This document shows, in pieces, positions 8,667 to 18,212 of a stretch of DNA of 62,720 nucleotides (positions are counted from its first letter, which is position 1; each line of letters opens with the position of its first letter). The notes below the pieces were generated by a model, which did no database searches, was not told where the DNA came from, and saw only the letters and a program-made list of their open reading frames with translations. Position numbers and translations under genes: made by a program. Source of the DNA: Helicobacter burdigaliensis (GTDB lineage: Bacteria > Campylobacterota > Campylobacteria > Campylobacterales > Helicobacteraceae); NCBI RefSeq assembly GCF_003670295.1, contig NZ_QXJG01000010.1:1-62720 (forward strand), in the 5' to 3' direction.

Positions 8667-9211
8667 ACAACTAGATTTAGCACTACAAGTACATTTGCTA
8701 AGATAAGCCCACTAAAAAATCCCCATAAATCAAGCATTTCATTTTTTAACAACACTAAAAATCCAACCACCAAAAAAGCATAAGCCAATAATCGTAAAGG
8801 AACAAAAAACATTTTCATTCCAAGCTTGCTTGAAGTTTTATCAAAGTTATGCCAAAACCTTCTTTTTTTAGGCAATGGCACTTCCTTGCTTTCCTTTTTT
8901 TCTTGATTATCACTTTGATTGCTTTGCAAGTTTAATTCTTCTTTTTTTTCTTCCTCTTCCCAAAGTTCTTCTTCTAGCCTTTGTGCCTTTGTTTCATACA
9001 CTTTTGCTAAAGCTTCAAGCTCTTCATTGCTTGCATTAGAGATTAAAGCATTTATTTTTCTTTTTTGCGTGTAAAATACCGCTAAAACAACAAACAAAAA
9101 CGACAAAAATGCAAACGCAAAATTTAAAACAAAAATTTTTCCAAAAAAAACCCAAAGAGTAAAAAAACTTCCTAAAAAAATAACCAGATTAATAAAGTTT
9201 CTACTCTTCAT
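8654..9211 (-). CDS. Hypothetical membrane protein with acidic coiled-coil loop
   Basis: 185 aa, function not recognised. Two hydrophobic segments at about 9-28 and 30-48, a highly charged Glu/Lys-rich helix (about 55-110) that looks coiled coil and cytoplasmic, then two more segments at about 133-152 and 160-180. Its ATG lies inside the end of the AtpZ/AtpI-type gene (11-nt overlap), and that gene overlaps hemL. It is therefore the third gene of a hemL operon. Confidence 0.75.
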   Translation of the reverse strand: MKSRNFINLVIFLGSFFTLWVFFGKIFVLNFAFAFLSFLFVVLAVFYTQKRKINALISNASNEELEALAKVYETKAQRLEEELWEEEEKKEELNLQSNQSDNQEKKESKEVPLPKKRRFWHNFDKTSSKLGMKMFFVPLRLLAYAFLVVGFLVLLKNEMLDLWGFFSGLILANVLVVLNLVVKIK

Positions 9212-9518
9212 CTTCCTCCCAATTTTGCTTATTTTGATAGGTATATTTTGGATTTTTACTTAGCTCATCTAACTCTTTTTTTTGGCGTTTGTAGGCTTTA
9301 TATACATTTAAAATTGCCGCACAAATCCCCCAAATAACTCCAAGCCAAAAAAGCCACGCATAACCAAAAAGCTTTTCTAATCCATATCCAATTAAAACAC
9401 CAATTAGCACAGCTATCACCATAGAGATTCCAAGTGTAGCATTTGAATATGCTAAAAGTGCGTCTTTGTATTTTAGCTCCTCTTTAGTAGCAATATCTTT
9501 ATTATTCTTACTCTCCAT
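9201..9518 (-). CDS. AtpZ/AtpI-family small membrane protein
   Basis: 105 aa. Two hydrophobic segments (about 27-47 and 54-72) separated by a short turn, with [18 protein letters not shown] between them and a basic tail. This is the AtpZ/AtpI pattern; members help assemble the F1Fo ATP synthase c-ring or transport Mg2+. The atp operon is not nearby, so the link to ATP synthase is by family only. The ATG overlaps the hemL stop by 11 nt and the downstream gene overlaps its end by 11 nt. Confidence 0.75.
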   Translation of the reverse strand: MESKNNKDIATKEELKYKDALLAYSNATLGISMVIAVLIGVLIGYGLEKLFGYAWLFWLGVIWGICAAILNVYKAYKRQKKELDELSKNPKYTYQNKQNWEEDEE

Positions 9519-10815
9519 AGAGGCTAATCTCCTTTAACACCTCTCTTGCTCGCTCACACACACTATCAATCATCACTTCATCCATGCAATCACAAATAAA
9601 TCCTGTTTCAAACTGCGAACAAGCAAAATAAACGCCCTTATTTAGCATTCCTTGATGAAATTTTGCAAACATCTTTGTATCGCTTTTTAGCGCATCTTCA
9701 AAATTTTGCACTTCTTTTTCATTAAAGAAAAATCCAAACATGCTCCCCCTAACACAAGTTTGCAAAGGAATATTTACCTCTTTACATATCTCTTTTAAGC
9801 CATTTGTTAGTCTTAGGGCTAAGCTTTCTAGCTTTTCATAAAGTTTTGGATTATTTTTAATCTTATATAAAGAAGCAAGTCCAGCACTCATTGCCACAGG
9901 ATTCCCACTTAATGTCCCTGCTTGATAAACCGCACCATTTGGGGATAACAAGCTCATAATCTCTTCACTTCCTCCAAACGCACCCACAGGCATTCCCCCA
10001 CCTATAACCTTACCAAAAGTAACTAAATCTCCCTTAATCCCATAAACCCCAAAACTTCCGCTACTACTTGCCCTAAAACCACTCATCACTTCATCTAAAA
10101 TAAGCACAATCCCCTCTTTAGTGCAAAGCTCTCTAAGCTCTTTTAAAAACTCTTGTCTTGCAGGCACTAAACCCATATTTCCCGCAATTGGCTCAATAAT
10201 AATCGCTCCTACCCCTTTGCTTTTTTTGATACATTCTTTAACGCTTTGTATATCATTATATCTAGCTACAAGCGTATGCTTACTAAAATCCTCTGGAACT
10301 CCCGGAGAGCTAGGATTCCCAAAAGTCGCCAAACCACTTCCAGCTTGCACCAAAAGGCTATCGCTATGCCCATGGTAACAACCCTCAAACTTAATAATAT
10401 CCTCACGCCCACTATAAGCCCTAGCAAGTCTAATAGCACTCATCGTAGCTTCTGTCCCACTTGATACAAAGCGAATCTTATCAATCCCCTCATACATACT
10501 AATCACAGCTTTAGCTAAAACGGTTTCTAAAGTCGTGGGCGCCCCAAAAGAAAGCCCTTTTTTTAAAGTTTGTATTACACTCTCTTCAATCTCTTTATCG
10601 CAATGTCCAAAAAGCAAAGGTCCCCAGCTTTGCACAAAATCAATATAAGAATTCCCATCTTCATCTATTAAATACGCCCCCCTACCCTCTCTAATAAAAG
10701 GAGGTGTGCCCCCCACACTTTTAAAAGCACGCACAGGAGAATTCACTCCCCCTACTATCACTTGTTTGGCTTCATTAAAATCATTAATACTATTTAGATT
10801 GTTTAGCTGTTCCAT
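9508..10815 (-). CDS. hemL: Glutamate-1-semialdehyde 2,1-aminomutase
   Basis: 435-aa PLP enzyme that converts glutamate-1-semialdehyde to 5-aminolevulinate in the C5 heme pathway. Signature features: [10 protein letters not shown] at about 22, [20 protein letters not shown] near 120, DEVMSGFR near 240, and PLP lysine in [17 protein letters not shown] near 265. Full length, with AAGGAA before the ATG and a TATAAT 32 nt upstream. First gene of a three-gene overlapping unit. Confidence 0.97.
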   Translation of the reverse strand: MEQLNNLNSINDFNEAKQVIVGGVNSPVRAFKSVGGTPPFIREGRGAYLIDEDGNSYIDFVQSWGPLLFGHCDKEIEESVIQTLKKGLSFGAPTTLETVLAKAVISMYEGIDKIRFVSSGTEATMSAIRLARAYSGREDIIKFEGCYHGHSDSLLVQAGSGLATFGNPSSPGVPEDFSKHTLVARYNDIQSVKECIKKSKGVGAIIIEPIAGNMGLVPARQEFLKELRELCTKEGIVLILDEVMSGFRASSSGSFGVYGIKGDLVTFGKVIGGGMPVGAFGGSEEIMSLLSPNGAVYQAGTLSGNPVAMSAGLASLYKIKNNPKLYEKLESLALRLTNGLKEICKEVNIPLQTCVRGSMFGFFFNEKEVQNFEDALKSDTKMFAKFHQGMLNKGVYFACSQFETGFICDCMDEVMIDSVCERAREVLKEISLYGE

Positions 10816-10846
10816 TTTTTTCCTTAAAAGTTATGCAATTTGGGCA

Positions 10847-10852
10847 ATTATA
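10847..10852 (-). promoter_or_regulatory. -10 box of hemL
   Basis: TATAAT on the minus strand, 32 nt before the hemL ATG in a short A/T-rich gap next to the convergent end of the aldehyde dehydrogenase gene (which lies upstream on the same strand). It suggests hemL is transcribed separately from that gene. Confidence 0.5.
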
Positions 10853-10864
10853 CTATATTTTTCT

Positions 10865-12289
10865 TTATAGGCTCATACAAAGATATTTAATCTCTAAATA
10901 TTCTTCTATTCCATACTTAGAGCCCTCTCTACCAAGTCCGCTTTGCTTCACTCCTCCAAAGGGTGCCACTTCATTAGAAATAATCCCTGTATTTATCCCC
11001 ACCATTCCATATTCTAGTGCCCTAGCGACACGCCATTGCCTTTTATAATCTTGTGTGAAAAAATAACTTGCTAAGCCAAATTCTGTATTATTTGCCCTCT
11101 CTATCGCTTCTTCTTCACTTTCAAATTTGAAAATAGGCGCTAAAGGTCCAAAAGTTTCTTCTTTTGCAACAAGCATTTTTTCATTAACATCTACTAAAAG
11201 CGTAGGCTCATAAAAATTCCCCCCTAAAGAATGCCTTTTGCCCCCACTCAAAACTTTTGCACCCTTAGAGAGTGCATCTTCTATATGATCTTCTACCTTT
11301 TTAAGCGCTTTTTCATCAATTAAAGGTCCCTGATTTACCCCCTCTTCCATTCCATTACCTACTTTTAGGCTAGAAATTTTTAGAGCTAACCTCTTACATA
11401 GCTCTTCATAAATCCCACTTTGTGCGTAGATTCTATTTGCACATACACAAGTTTGCCCACTATTTCTAAACTTAGAAGCCATAATCCCTTCTATTGCCAC
11501 TTCAATATCCGCATCATTAAATACAATCAAAGGTGCATTTCCTCCAAGCTCCAAGCTTAGCTTTTTAACACTCTCTGCACTCTTTGCATAAAGCTTTTTC
11601 CCTATTTCAGTAGAGCCTGTGAAACTTAACTTTCTAATGATAGAAGATTTTGCAAATACATCGCTAATCTCCTCTGCATTACCATTTACCACCACAAATA
11701 AATCTTTTGGAATCCCAGCCTTTTGTGCTAGAAGCTCTAGTGCATAAGCACTCAAAGGCGTCTGTGAAGCACTCTTTAAAACCATAGCACAACCACTTGC
11801 AAGTGCGGGTGCCATTTTACGCGTAATCATAGAGGATGGAAAATTCCAAGGAGTGATTGCAGCACACACACCAATAGGCTCTTTTAACACAATTAGATTC
11901 TCGTTTTCTTTTTTAGATAGAAGCACATCGCCACAAACTCCCCTAATAATCTGTGAAAACCATTTCACAAAAGAAGCTGCATATAAAATCTCACCTCTTG
12001 ATTCTGCTAAAACTTTTCCTTGCTCTAGCGTCATAATTTGTGCTAAATCCTCTTTGTATTCTAAAATCAATTCATAAAATTTATATAAAATATCACTTCT
12101 TTTTTCTACTAACTCACTCGCCCATTTAGTTTGTGCTAAACTAGCCCTTTTGCACATCTCTTCTAACTCTTCTTTATTTGTTTTTTTAATATATGCAATG
12201 GTTTGCAAGGTTGCAGGATTGTTTAAAGCATAGTAATTTTCTTTAGGTTCTTTGCTAATATGTGGATGTGAAAAAATATCTAAACGCAT
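10865..12289 (-). CDS. gabD: NAD(P)-dependent succinate-semialdehyde-type dehydrogenase
   Basis: 474-aa aldehyde dehydrogenase superfamily enzyme. It has ITPWNFPSSMITRKMAPALA in the cofactor region, the general-base glutamate in ELGGNAPLIVF, and the catalytic cysteine in NSGQTCVCANRI. The C-terminal PFGGVKQSGLGREGSKYGI block is typical of GabD-like succinate-semialdehyde dehydrogenases. Substrate is by best family fit; related glutarate- or lactaldehyde-type enzymes cannot be excluded. SD AAGGAGAT precedes the start. No gabT neighbour is seen. Confidence 0.85.
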   Translation of the reverse strand: MRLDIFSHPHISKEPKENYYALNNPATLQTIAYIKKTNKEELEEMCKRASLAQTKWASELVEKRSDILYKFYELILEYKEDLAQIMTLEQGKVLAESRGEILYAASFVKWFSQIIRGVCGDVLLSKKENENLIVLKEPIGVCAAITPWNFPSSMITRKMAPALASGCAMVLKSASQTPLSAYALELLAQKAGIPKDLFVVVNGNAEEISDVFAKSSIIRKLSFTGSTEIGKKLYAKSAESVKKLSLELGGNAPLIVFNDADIEVAIEGIMASKFRNSGQTCVCANRIYAQSGIYEELCKRLALKISSLKVGNGMEEGVNQGPLIDEKALKKVEDHIEDALSKGAKVLSGGKRHSLGGNFYEPTLLVDVNEKMLVAKEETFGPLAPIFKFESEEEAIERANNTEFGLASYFFTQDYKRQWRVARALEYGMVGINTGIISNEVAPFGGVKQSGLGREGSKYGIEEYLEIKYLCMSL

Positions 12290-12347
12290 CTTATCTCCTT
12301 ATGGCTTTTACCCATATTAGCACAAATTCTTTTATGTTTGTTTTAAA

Positions 12348-12707
12348 CTAAAATAAATACAAATCCCCCAATACATAACACCACAATATCACAGCCCACA
12401 TAACACTTAAAAACACAGCACCAGAAGCACAATCTTTAGCGATTTTTGCTAATGGGTGAAAATCTTGCGTTATCAAATCTACACAAGATTCAATAGCACT
12501 ATTAATACTTTCTACAATCAAAATCAATACCAAAGAAAAATCTAACACAATCCTCATAAAAACACTAATTTCCAAAAAGAAAGAAAGCACTAAAAGAGGC
12601 AAAATACACAAAAGCTCTATTTGAAATGCCCTCTCTTTTTGTAGCATATATTTTACGCCCTCTAGGGCATAAATTGCATTTTTACCTAAATGATATTTTG
12701 GCTTCAT
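12348..12707 (-). CDS. dgkA: Diacylglycerol kinase DgkA
   Basis: 119-aa inner-membrane kinase that phosphorylates diacylglycerol to phosphatidic acid. It shows EGVKYMLQKERAFQIE (amphipathic helix), three membrane helices and the signature ESINSAIESCVDLIT, a variant of the family's E-x3-N-T-A-I-E-x3-D motif. The gene starts 3 nt after the eptA stop. EptA releases diacylglycerol when it takes phosphoethanolamine from phosphatidylethanolamine, so DgkA recycles its by-product. Its translation is probably affected by the G-tract at 12719-12729. Confidence 0.95.
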   Translation of the reverse strand: MKPKYHLGKNAIYALEGVKYMLQKERAFQIELLCILPLLVLSFFLEISVFMRIVLDFSLVLILIVESINSAIESCVDLITQDFHPLAKIAKDCASGAVFLSVMWAVILWCYVLGDLYLF

Positions 12708-12710
12708 GGT

Positions 12711-14252
12711 CTAATTTGCCCCCCCCCCCGCATTTAAAATATCAAATCTAGCCTCATAGGTTTCACTCTCTACTTTGAAAAAACCCAATAAAATACTATA
12801 GAGATTATCGTGAGAAAGATCAGTTTTTTGATCATTTAATGCCTCTTTATTTAAATCTTCATTATTGCTCCAAAAAATCATAGGAATATGCTTTTGTGTT
12901 TTAGGAGCAATAAAATAAGGCATTCCATGCAAATATACTCCATTTTCCCCTAAACTCTCTCCATGATCTGAAACATACAATAAAGCACTTTTATAATCTT
13001 TGCCCTTTTGTTTTAAAAGTGCAATCATCTCTTTTAATAAATAATCTGTATAAAACAAGGTATTATCATAGGTATTTTTGATTTCTTCTATGGAACATTT
13101 TGCTAGATCATTTGTTTGACAAGTGGGGGAAAATTTTTCAAATTCTTTAGGATATCTTTTGTAATAAGTTGGCCCATGAGATCCTTGTAAATGCAACACG
13201 ATTAAATTTTCATCTTGTAAATTATTTAATTCATTCTTTAATTTATCTAGCAAAATACCATCAAAATCTTCACGCAAAATCTCTTTTGTAGCCAATCTAT
13301 CACAAATACCCTTACAACCTCCAGAATTATTTCCATACCATGAAACATTAACACCCACTCTTGCTAAAACATCTAAAATATTTTCTTGATATTCTTTATT
13401 AGAAAATTCCACTCTTTTAGACAAACTAAACATACAAGGAAGACTAATAGCAGTCGCCGTGCCACATGAATACACATTATCAAAAAAAATCACATTTTCC
13501 TCTTTAGTATAAGGATTTGTATCCACTTCATATCCTCCTAAAGAGTAATTGTTTGCCCTTGCTGTTTCCCCTACAACAAGCACAAGTATGCTTTTATCTT
13601 TGGTTGCTTGCTTTTTTGCATCAAGTGCAATTTGACGCAATTCTCCTTGAGGCTCTATCTCTCTTTTTAAATATTTCACTGCAGAATAAATTTGATAAAA
13701 GGGGGCATTATACATTCTAGTGTCATTATAATTTCTAAAAAATGGCACAAGCTTAGAAGAAAAAATAACTAAAACCATAAGCGCAACAAGCAAAGAGATT
13801 CCACAAGTAGCACCCCTAATCCAAATCTTTGTTTTTGCGATTTCTAATTTAAAAATAAAAATTAAAGGCAACACAACACCCACCAAAAATAAACCCAAAA
13901 ACTTCCAAGATCCAAGCAACTCACTACTTTCTTTAAAATCTGTTTGCATAGCATTTGCTATCATATCACTATCAATAATTACACCATAAGTTTGCATAAA
14001 ATACACACTCAAAAATGTAATCACCACAAACAAAGATAATAAAATCTTATTTGTATAATTAAAAAATAATAAAGAAAAAATGGCTACGAGCAAGGAAAAA
14101 TAAATTATTGGAAATAAAATAAAATATTCCATTGCCTTTTCTTCTATCAAATTAAAATAAATATAGCTAAATAATTTAAAATTCATAAAAGTAATGAATA
14201 ATGCACTAAAAAGCACAAAATTAAGCCATGATATTTTTATTTTTTTCATCAT
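12711..14252 (-). CDS. eptA: Phosphoethanolamine transferase EptA-like
   Basis: 513-aa inner-membrane enzyme that transfers phosphoethanolamine from phosphatidylethanolamine to lipid A and, in Campylobacter relatives, other surface targets. Five N-terminal membrane helices (about 10-180) precede a periplasmic sulfatase-fold domain. The nucleophile Thr lies in VVGETARANNYSLGGY (about 228-243). Metal ligands lie in YVSDHGESLGENGVYLHGMP near 430-449. Cysteines in YSCGTATAISLPCMFS match family disulfides. The last codons, NAGGGAN, are encoded by an 11-G tract, so slippage would change only the C-terminal tail. Overproduction of the modification gives polymyxin resistance in relatives. Confidence 0.93.
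   Translation of the reverse strand: MMKKIKISWLNFVLFSALFITFMNFKLFSYIYFNLIEEKAMEYFILFPIIYFSLLVAIFSLLFFNYTNKILLSLFVVITFLSVYFMQTYGVIIDSDMIANAMQTDFKESSELLGSWKFLGLFLVGVVLPLIFIFKLEIAKTKIWIRGATCGISLLVALMVLVIFSSKLVPFFRNYNDTRMYNAPFYQIYSAVKYLKREIEPQGELRQIALDAKKQATKDKSILVLVVGETARANNYSLGGYEVDTNPYTKEENVIFFDNVYSCGTATAISLPCMFSLSKRVEFSNKEYQENILDVLARVGVNVSWYGNNSGGCKGICDRLATKEILREDFDGILLDKLKNELNNLQDENLIVLHLQGSHGPTYYKRYPKEFEKFSPTCQTNDLAKCSIEEIKNTYDNTLFYTDYLLKEMIALLKQKGKDYKSALLYVSDHGESLGENGVYLHGMPYFIAPKTQKHIPMIFWSNNEDLNKEALNDQKTDLSHDNLYSILLGFFKVESETYEARFDILNAGGGAN
12719..12729 (-). repeat. Homopolymeric G tract (11 G) at the end of eptA
   Basis: Eleven C on the plus strand, G on the coding strand, five codons before the eptA stop and 12 nt before the dgkA ATG. 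It is the only C/G run of this length in the window. With 11 G the stop is TAG, 3 nt before ATG. With 10 G eptA would end as CCATGA, giving an ATGA overlap with dgkA. With 12 G it would read on about 12 codons into dgkA before TAA. Confidence 0.9.
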
Positions 14253-14312
14253 AAAATCCTTAATATTTTTTGATGTGCCATTGTATATTTTAAAAATAAA
14301 TAAATAATAAAT

Positions 14313-15533
14313 TTATAAAAGTATTACTAAAACTTCATCATCTTCTTTATGATATTCTTTCTCTAAAACTACAAGTCCTATTTTTACATTTCCAAGCGGA
14401 CAAAAATTATTTAAAATTGCACTTAAAAAATCTTTTTTACCTTCAAAATTAATGCTAAATTTTCCATCATTTTCTACTACATTGCATACGCGAAATTCTA
14501 CTCTTTTATCTTTTTTGTAAATTTGTGTGCCAAGCGGAACTTTAATTTTAGTTTTTTTAGCACAATATCCACACATTCTAGTTAAAATCTCACTTACAAA
14601 AAGTTCAAAAGTTACCAAAGTGGAATTTGGAAATCCTGGCAAACCAAAAAAATGTTTCCCAAAAAATCTTGCATAAAGCACATGCTGTCCAGGTTTAATC
14701 TTTACCCCCTTAAATACAACCTCTTCTTCTCTTTCTTGTGCGATTTTTGCAATAAAATCATAATCCCCCACACTCGCTCCACCTGTTGAAACAACTAAAT
14801 CACAAGAATTAAGTGCATCCTCTAAGCTTTTTTCAATTAAATTTTTATCATCTTTTAAAATAGGATAAAGCTTAGCAATCCCTCCATACTCTTTAATCTT
14901 AGCACTCAATAAATGCCCATTTGCATTATAGATTTGATTTAGCCCACTCCCCTCTTCTCCAAGCTCTAAAATCTCATCACCACTGACTAAAATACCCACT
15001 TTTGGCTTTTCATACACTTCTATAAATACTTGATTTAAACTTGCTAACAATCCTATATGATTAGCATTTATCAAAGTTCCTTTACTTAAAAGCTTTTCAC
15101 CTTTTTTATAATTTGCACCAACTCCTCTTATAAATTCCCCTATTTGCGTGCACTCTATAATCCTTATACTCTCTCCTAAAATCTCTACTTTCTCAATAGG
15201 CACTAAAATATCCGCATTTTTAGGGATCGCCGCCCCCGTGAAAGTTTTAATCGCATAAGGAGCTTCTAGTGATAATGTAGGTATCTCGCAATTTCCTGCT
15301 GGATTATCCTCTTTTAAAAGTTTAAATTCTTTGACTTTACAAAATTTAGAGTTTATCGCATAACCATCCATGCTAGAAAGCGGAATCTTTGGCATATCAC
15401 AAGGTGCAAAAATATCTTGTGCTAAAACTCTAAAAAGAGAATCAGATAAAATTACCCTCTCTTTGCCAACTTCCTTTACTATGGACTTTTGCAAAATCTC
15501 TAAAGCTTCAAAAAATTCAATTTTTTCTCTCAT
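14313..15533 (-). CDS. moeA: Molybdopterin molybdenumtransferase MoeA
   Basis: 406-aa cytosolic enzyme that inserts molybdate into adenylated molybdopterin. The N-terminal domain has [14 protein letters not shown] (about 40-53) and [17 protein letters not shown]. The MPT-binding domain has [12 protein letters not shown] near 250 and the [16 protein letters not shown] stretch near 304. The C-terminal MoeA domain IV is present and length is normal. The ATG overlaps the ribA stop (ATGA). The nearby MOSC-domain gene at 19.5 kb is also linked to molybdenum cofactor chemistry, but the two are not co-transcribed. Confidence 0.96.
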   Translation of the reverse strand: MREKIEFFEALEILQKSIVKEVGKERVILSDSLFRVLAQDIFAPCDMPKIPLSSMDGYAINSKFCKVKEFKLLKEDNPAGNCEIPTLSLEAPYAIKTFTGAAIPKNADILVPIEKVEILGESIRIIECTQIGEFIRGVGANYKKGEKLLSKGTLINANHIGLLASLNQVFIEVYEKPKVGILVSGDEILELGEEGSGLNQIYNANGHLLSAKIKEYGGIAKLYPILKDDKNLIEKSLEDALNSCDLVVSTGGASVGDYDFIAKIAQEREEEVVFKGVKIKPGQHVLYARFFGKHFFGLPGFPNSTLVTFELFVSEILTRMCGYCAKKTKIKVPLGTQIYKKDKRVEFRVCNVVENDGKFSINFEGKKDFLSAILNNFCPLGNVKIGLVVLEKEYHKEDDEVLVILL

Positions 15534-16111
15534 AAAAGATGTCCCATTTTTTCTTTTTTAACCGCTAAATAATGGCTATTGTGTTTGTTACATTCTACAA
15601 TAATAGGCTCTCTTTGCACTTCTATCATTTTGGAAAAAATTTCAATCTTACTAGGATTATTCGTCAAAAGTCGCACTCTATTTAGCCCATAAAAACTAAA
15701 AATCTCACGCACAACACCATAATCTCTCTCATCTTCTTTAAAACCTAATTCTAAATTTGCCTCAACCGTATCCAAGCCTTTATCTTGCAAAGCATAAGCA
15801 TTTACCTTGTTAAAAAGTCCAATGCCTCTACCCTCTTGTCGCAAGTAAATTACCATACCTTGTTCTTCTTGTATTTTTCTTAACGCAGTTTCTAGCTCAC
15901 CACCACAATCACATTTTAAGCTACCCAGAGCATCTCCTGTTAAACATTCAGAATGCACCCTAACAAGAGGGTTTTGTGGTAAATCTTTTGTTTTAATGAC
16001 TAAATGCTCCAAAAAACTTCCATTTTCTTTTATCTCTCTAAACGACCTTATTTTAAAATTTCCATATTTTGTGGGTAAATTTGCTTCATTAGATATTTCT
16101 ATACTTTTCAT
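15530..16111 (-). CDS. ribA: GTP cyclohydrolase II
   Basis: 193-aa enzyme for the first step of riboflavin synthesis (GTP to diaminopyrimidine phosphate, formate and PPi). Zinc cysteines lie in [19 protein letters not shown], the catalytic block is [18 protein letters not shown], and the C-terminal LTNNPSKI motif is present. It is a stand-alone RibA, without a DHBP synthase domain. Coupled to moeA by ATGA; kdsB ends 15 nt upstream. Confidence 0.97.
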   Translation of the reverse strand: MKSIEISNEANLPTKYGNFKIRSFREIKENGSFLEHLVIKTKDLPQNPLVRVHSECLTGDALGSLKCDCGGELETALRKIQEEQGMVIYLRQEGRGIGLFNKVNAYALQDKGLDTVEANLELGFKEDERDYGVVREIFSFYGLNRVRLLTNNPSKIEIFSKMIEVQREPIIVECNKHNSHYLAVKKEKMGHLL

Positions 16112-16126
16112 TATTATTCCTAATTT

Positions 16127-16858
16127 TTATAAAAATATTTTCTTTGCTCTTTCTAAGTCTTCTTTGGTATCAATCCCAAAAGATCTACTTTGTACTTTTG
16201 CTACTATAATTGTTTTATTATTTTCAATCGCTCTTAATTGCTCTAACTTTTCTATTTCTTCTAAACTGGATTTAGGAAGTGTGCAAAACTCTTGCAAACT
16301 AGCATTACTAAAAGCATAAATCCCTAAATGTCCATAATATTTTTTATCTTCATCTTTAAACACATTTTCCCTATCATAAGGGATTTTAGCACGAGAGAAA
16401 TAAATAGCCTCTCCATTAGTATTAATAATTGCTTTTACCAAGTTTGGGTCCAATGCCTCTTTGCTTGTGATTTCTTTAATGCAAGTCCCCATAAATGGTA
16501 ATCTCCCATCAACTCTCTTTTCTAACATAGCCTTTTTTAAAGCTTCAATCACTTCCACTTCCAAAAAAGGCTCATCGCCTTGCATATTAATAAGGAGTTC
16601 ATTTGAAGAAAGCTGCAAAATTCTCGCACATTCTGCTACTCTATCGGTTCCACTATTATGTGTTTTTGAAGTAAGGATAGCTTGTATTTTATAATTTTTA
16701 CATATTTCTATTACTTTTTCTTCATCTGTGGCTATCACAACCTCATCGACTTCTTTAGCAATATTTGCAACCCTAATAATCATAGGGATACCACCAATAT
16801 CTTCTAAAACCTTATTAGGAAATCTTGTAGATTTCAATCTAGCAGGGATAATAATCAT
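16127..16858 (-). CDS. kdsB: 3-deoxy-manno-octulosonate cytidylyltransferase
   Basis: 243-aa enzyme activating KDO to CMP-KDO for LPS inner core. N-terminal IIPARLKSTRFPNKVLEDIGG is the nucleotide-binding signature, followed by VVIATDEEKV, NMQGDEPFL and the C-terminal SFGIDTKEDLERA. Normal length. It begins 2 nt after the zinc-ribbon gene's stop, within the aminotransferase-to-moeA operon. Confidence 0.97.
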   Translation of the reverse strand: MIIIPARLKSTRFPNKVLEDIGGIPMIIRVANIAKEVDEVVIATDEEKVIEICKNYKIQAILTSKTHNSGTDRVAECARILQLSSNELLINMQGDEPFLEVEVIEALKKAMLEKRVDGRLPFMGTCIKEITSKEALDPNLVKAIINTNGEAIYFSRAKIPYDRENVFKDEDKKYYGHLGIYAFSNASLQEFCTLPKSSLEEIEKLEQLRAIENNKTIIVAKVQSRSFGIDTKEDLERAKKIFL

Positions 16859-16860
16859 TT

Positions 16861-17145
16861 CTAAAAATCAAACAATTCACTAAAAAAGCTTTCACGCTTT
16901 TTAGGCTTATGATAATATCCGCTATCTTTATGCTCTCTATAAACATTACCTCTTTCTTGATAGCCTCTATCTTCTTGATAGTTTCTGTTTTGTTGCTGTG
17001 GCTGTGCTACACTAGAAGCACGCTCAATAATCTTATCTAGCTCTCCGCGATCAAGCCATACGCCCCTACATTTAGGGCAATAATCAATCTCAACTCCACT
17101 TCGCTCACTCATTACCAAATCCACATTACACACAGGACATAGCAT
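16861..17145 (-). CDS. TFIIB-type zinc-ribbon protein
   Basis: 94-aa small protein with an N-terminal zinc ribbon: CPVCNVDLV then DYCPKCRGVWLDRGELDKI (zf-TFIIB family, PF13453). The remainder is Gln/Arg/Tyr-rich and likely disordered, ending in KKRESFFSELFDF. The start at 17145 has AAGGAG at ideal spacing; an upstream in-frame ATG at 17208 would overlap the epimerase and lacks a ribosome site. Function of the family is unknown. Confidence 0.82.
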   Translation of the reverse strand: MLCPVCNVDLVMSERSGVEIDYCPKCRGVWLDRGELDKIIERASSVAQPQQQNRNYQEDRGYQERGNVYREHKDSGYYHKPKKRESFFSELFDF

Positions 17146-17158
17146 CTTTACTCCTTTT

Positions 17159-18211
17159 TTAAATTTTAAAAAACTCTCTATACCAAGCCACAAAGTTTTT
17201 AATCCCAACTTCTATGGAAGTATTTGGTTTATAGCCTAGCTCCTCTACTAAATCATCAACATTTGCATAAGTTGCTGGGACATCTCCCATTTGCAAAGGA
17301 AGAAGATTTTTCTTAGCTTCTTTTCTGATTTCTTTTTCAATGGCATTAATAAAATCCATTAATTTTACAGGATTATTATTTCCTATATTATAAATTTTAT
17401 AAGGAGCTTTGGAGCTATGTGGGTCAGGATTCTTACCGCTCCAATTTGGATTAGGAGTTGGGATATTATCAATCACTCTTACAACTCCTTCTACAATATC
17501 ATCCACATAGGTAAAATCCCTTAGCATCTCTCCATTGTTAAACACATCAATAGGCTTTCCTTCTAAAATTGCTTTTGTAAAGAGGAATAAAGCCATATCA
17601 GGACGCCCCCATGGGCCATAAACCGTGAAGAATCTAAGTCCTGTTGTTGGAAGATTAAAAAGATGGGAATAAGTATGTGCCATTAGCTCATTGCTCTTTT
17701 TGCTTGCTGCATAAAGACTAATAGGGTGATCCACATTATCGCTTGTGCTAAAAGGCATTGCTTCATTTAATCCATATACAGAAGAGCTAGAAGCATAAGC
17801 TAAATGTTTAATGCTATTATGGCGACAAGCTTCTAAGATATTCACAAATCCTACAATATTGCTATCCACATAAGCATAAGGATTAACTAGCGAATACCTA
17901 ACCCCAGCTTGTGCTGCTAGATTGCAAACTTTATCAAATTTCTCATTTTCAAAAAGCTTAAAGAGATTCTCTTTATCTTCTAGCTTTAAATTAATAAAGC
18001 GATAATTTTTATATTTTGTGCTTTGTGTTAGTTGATTGTAGGCAATTTCTTCTTTATTAATTCCAGCATTTTTTAATCTACCATATTTAATATTCACATC
18101 ATAATAATCATTGATACAATCTAATCCCACAACTTCATCGCCACGCTCTAATAAGCGTAATGCAAGAAACGAACCAATAAATCCCGCAGTTCCAGTAACT
18201 AAGATTTTCAT
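17159..18211 (-). CDS. NAD-dependent sugar epimerase (UDP-glucuronate 4-epimerase type)
   Basis: 350-aa short-chain dehydrogenase/reductase of the extended epimerase group. [19 protein letters not shown] (residues about 6-24) binds NAD, SSSSVYG and YAASKKSNE supply the catalytic Ser/Tyr/Lys, and [17 protein letters not shown] followed by [13 protein letters not shown] matches UDP-glucuronate/UDP-galacturonate 4-epimerases. It probably supplies a sugar for surface polysaccharide. It starts 1 nt after the aminotransferase gene; substrate not proven. Confidence 0.9.
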   Translation of the reverse strand: MKILVTGTAGFIGSFLALRLLERGDEVVGLDCINDYYDVNIKYGRLKNAGINKEEIAYNQLTQSTKYKNYRFINLKLEDKENLFKLFENEKFDKVCNLAAQAGVRYSLVNPYAYVDSNIVGFVNILEACRHNSIKHLAYASSSSVYGLNEAMPFSTSDNVDHPISLYAASKKSNELMAHTYSHLFNLPTTGLRFFTVYGPWGRPDMALFLFTKAILEGKPIDVFNNGEMLRDFTYVDDIVEGVVRVIDNIPTPNPNWSGKNPDPHSSKAPYKIYNIGNNNPVKLMDFINAIEKEIRKEAKKNLLPLQMGDVPATYANVDDLVEELGYKPNTSIEVGIKNFVAWYREFFKI

Positions 18212-18212
18212 A

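Noticed and set aside
14253-14312. TGGCAC-like sequence upstream of eptA as a sigma-54 site
   Set aside because: TGGCAC is present on the minus strand but the GC of the -12 element is missing at the correct distance.
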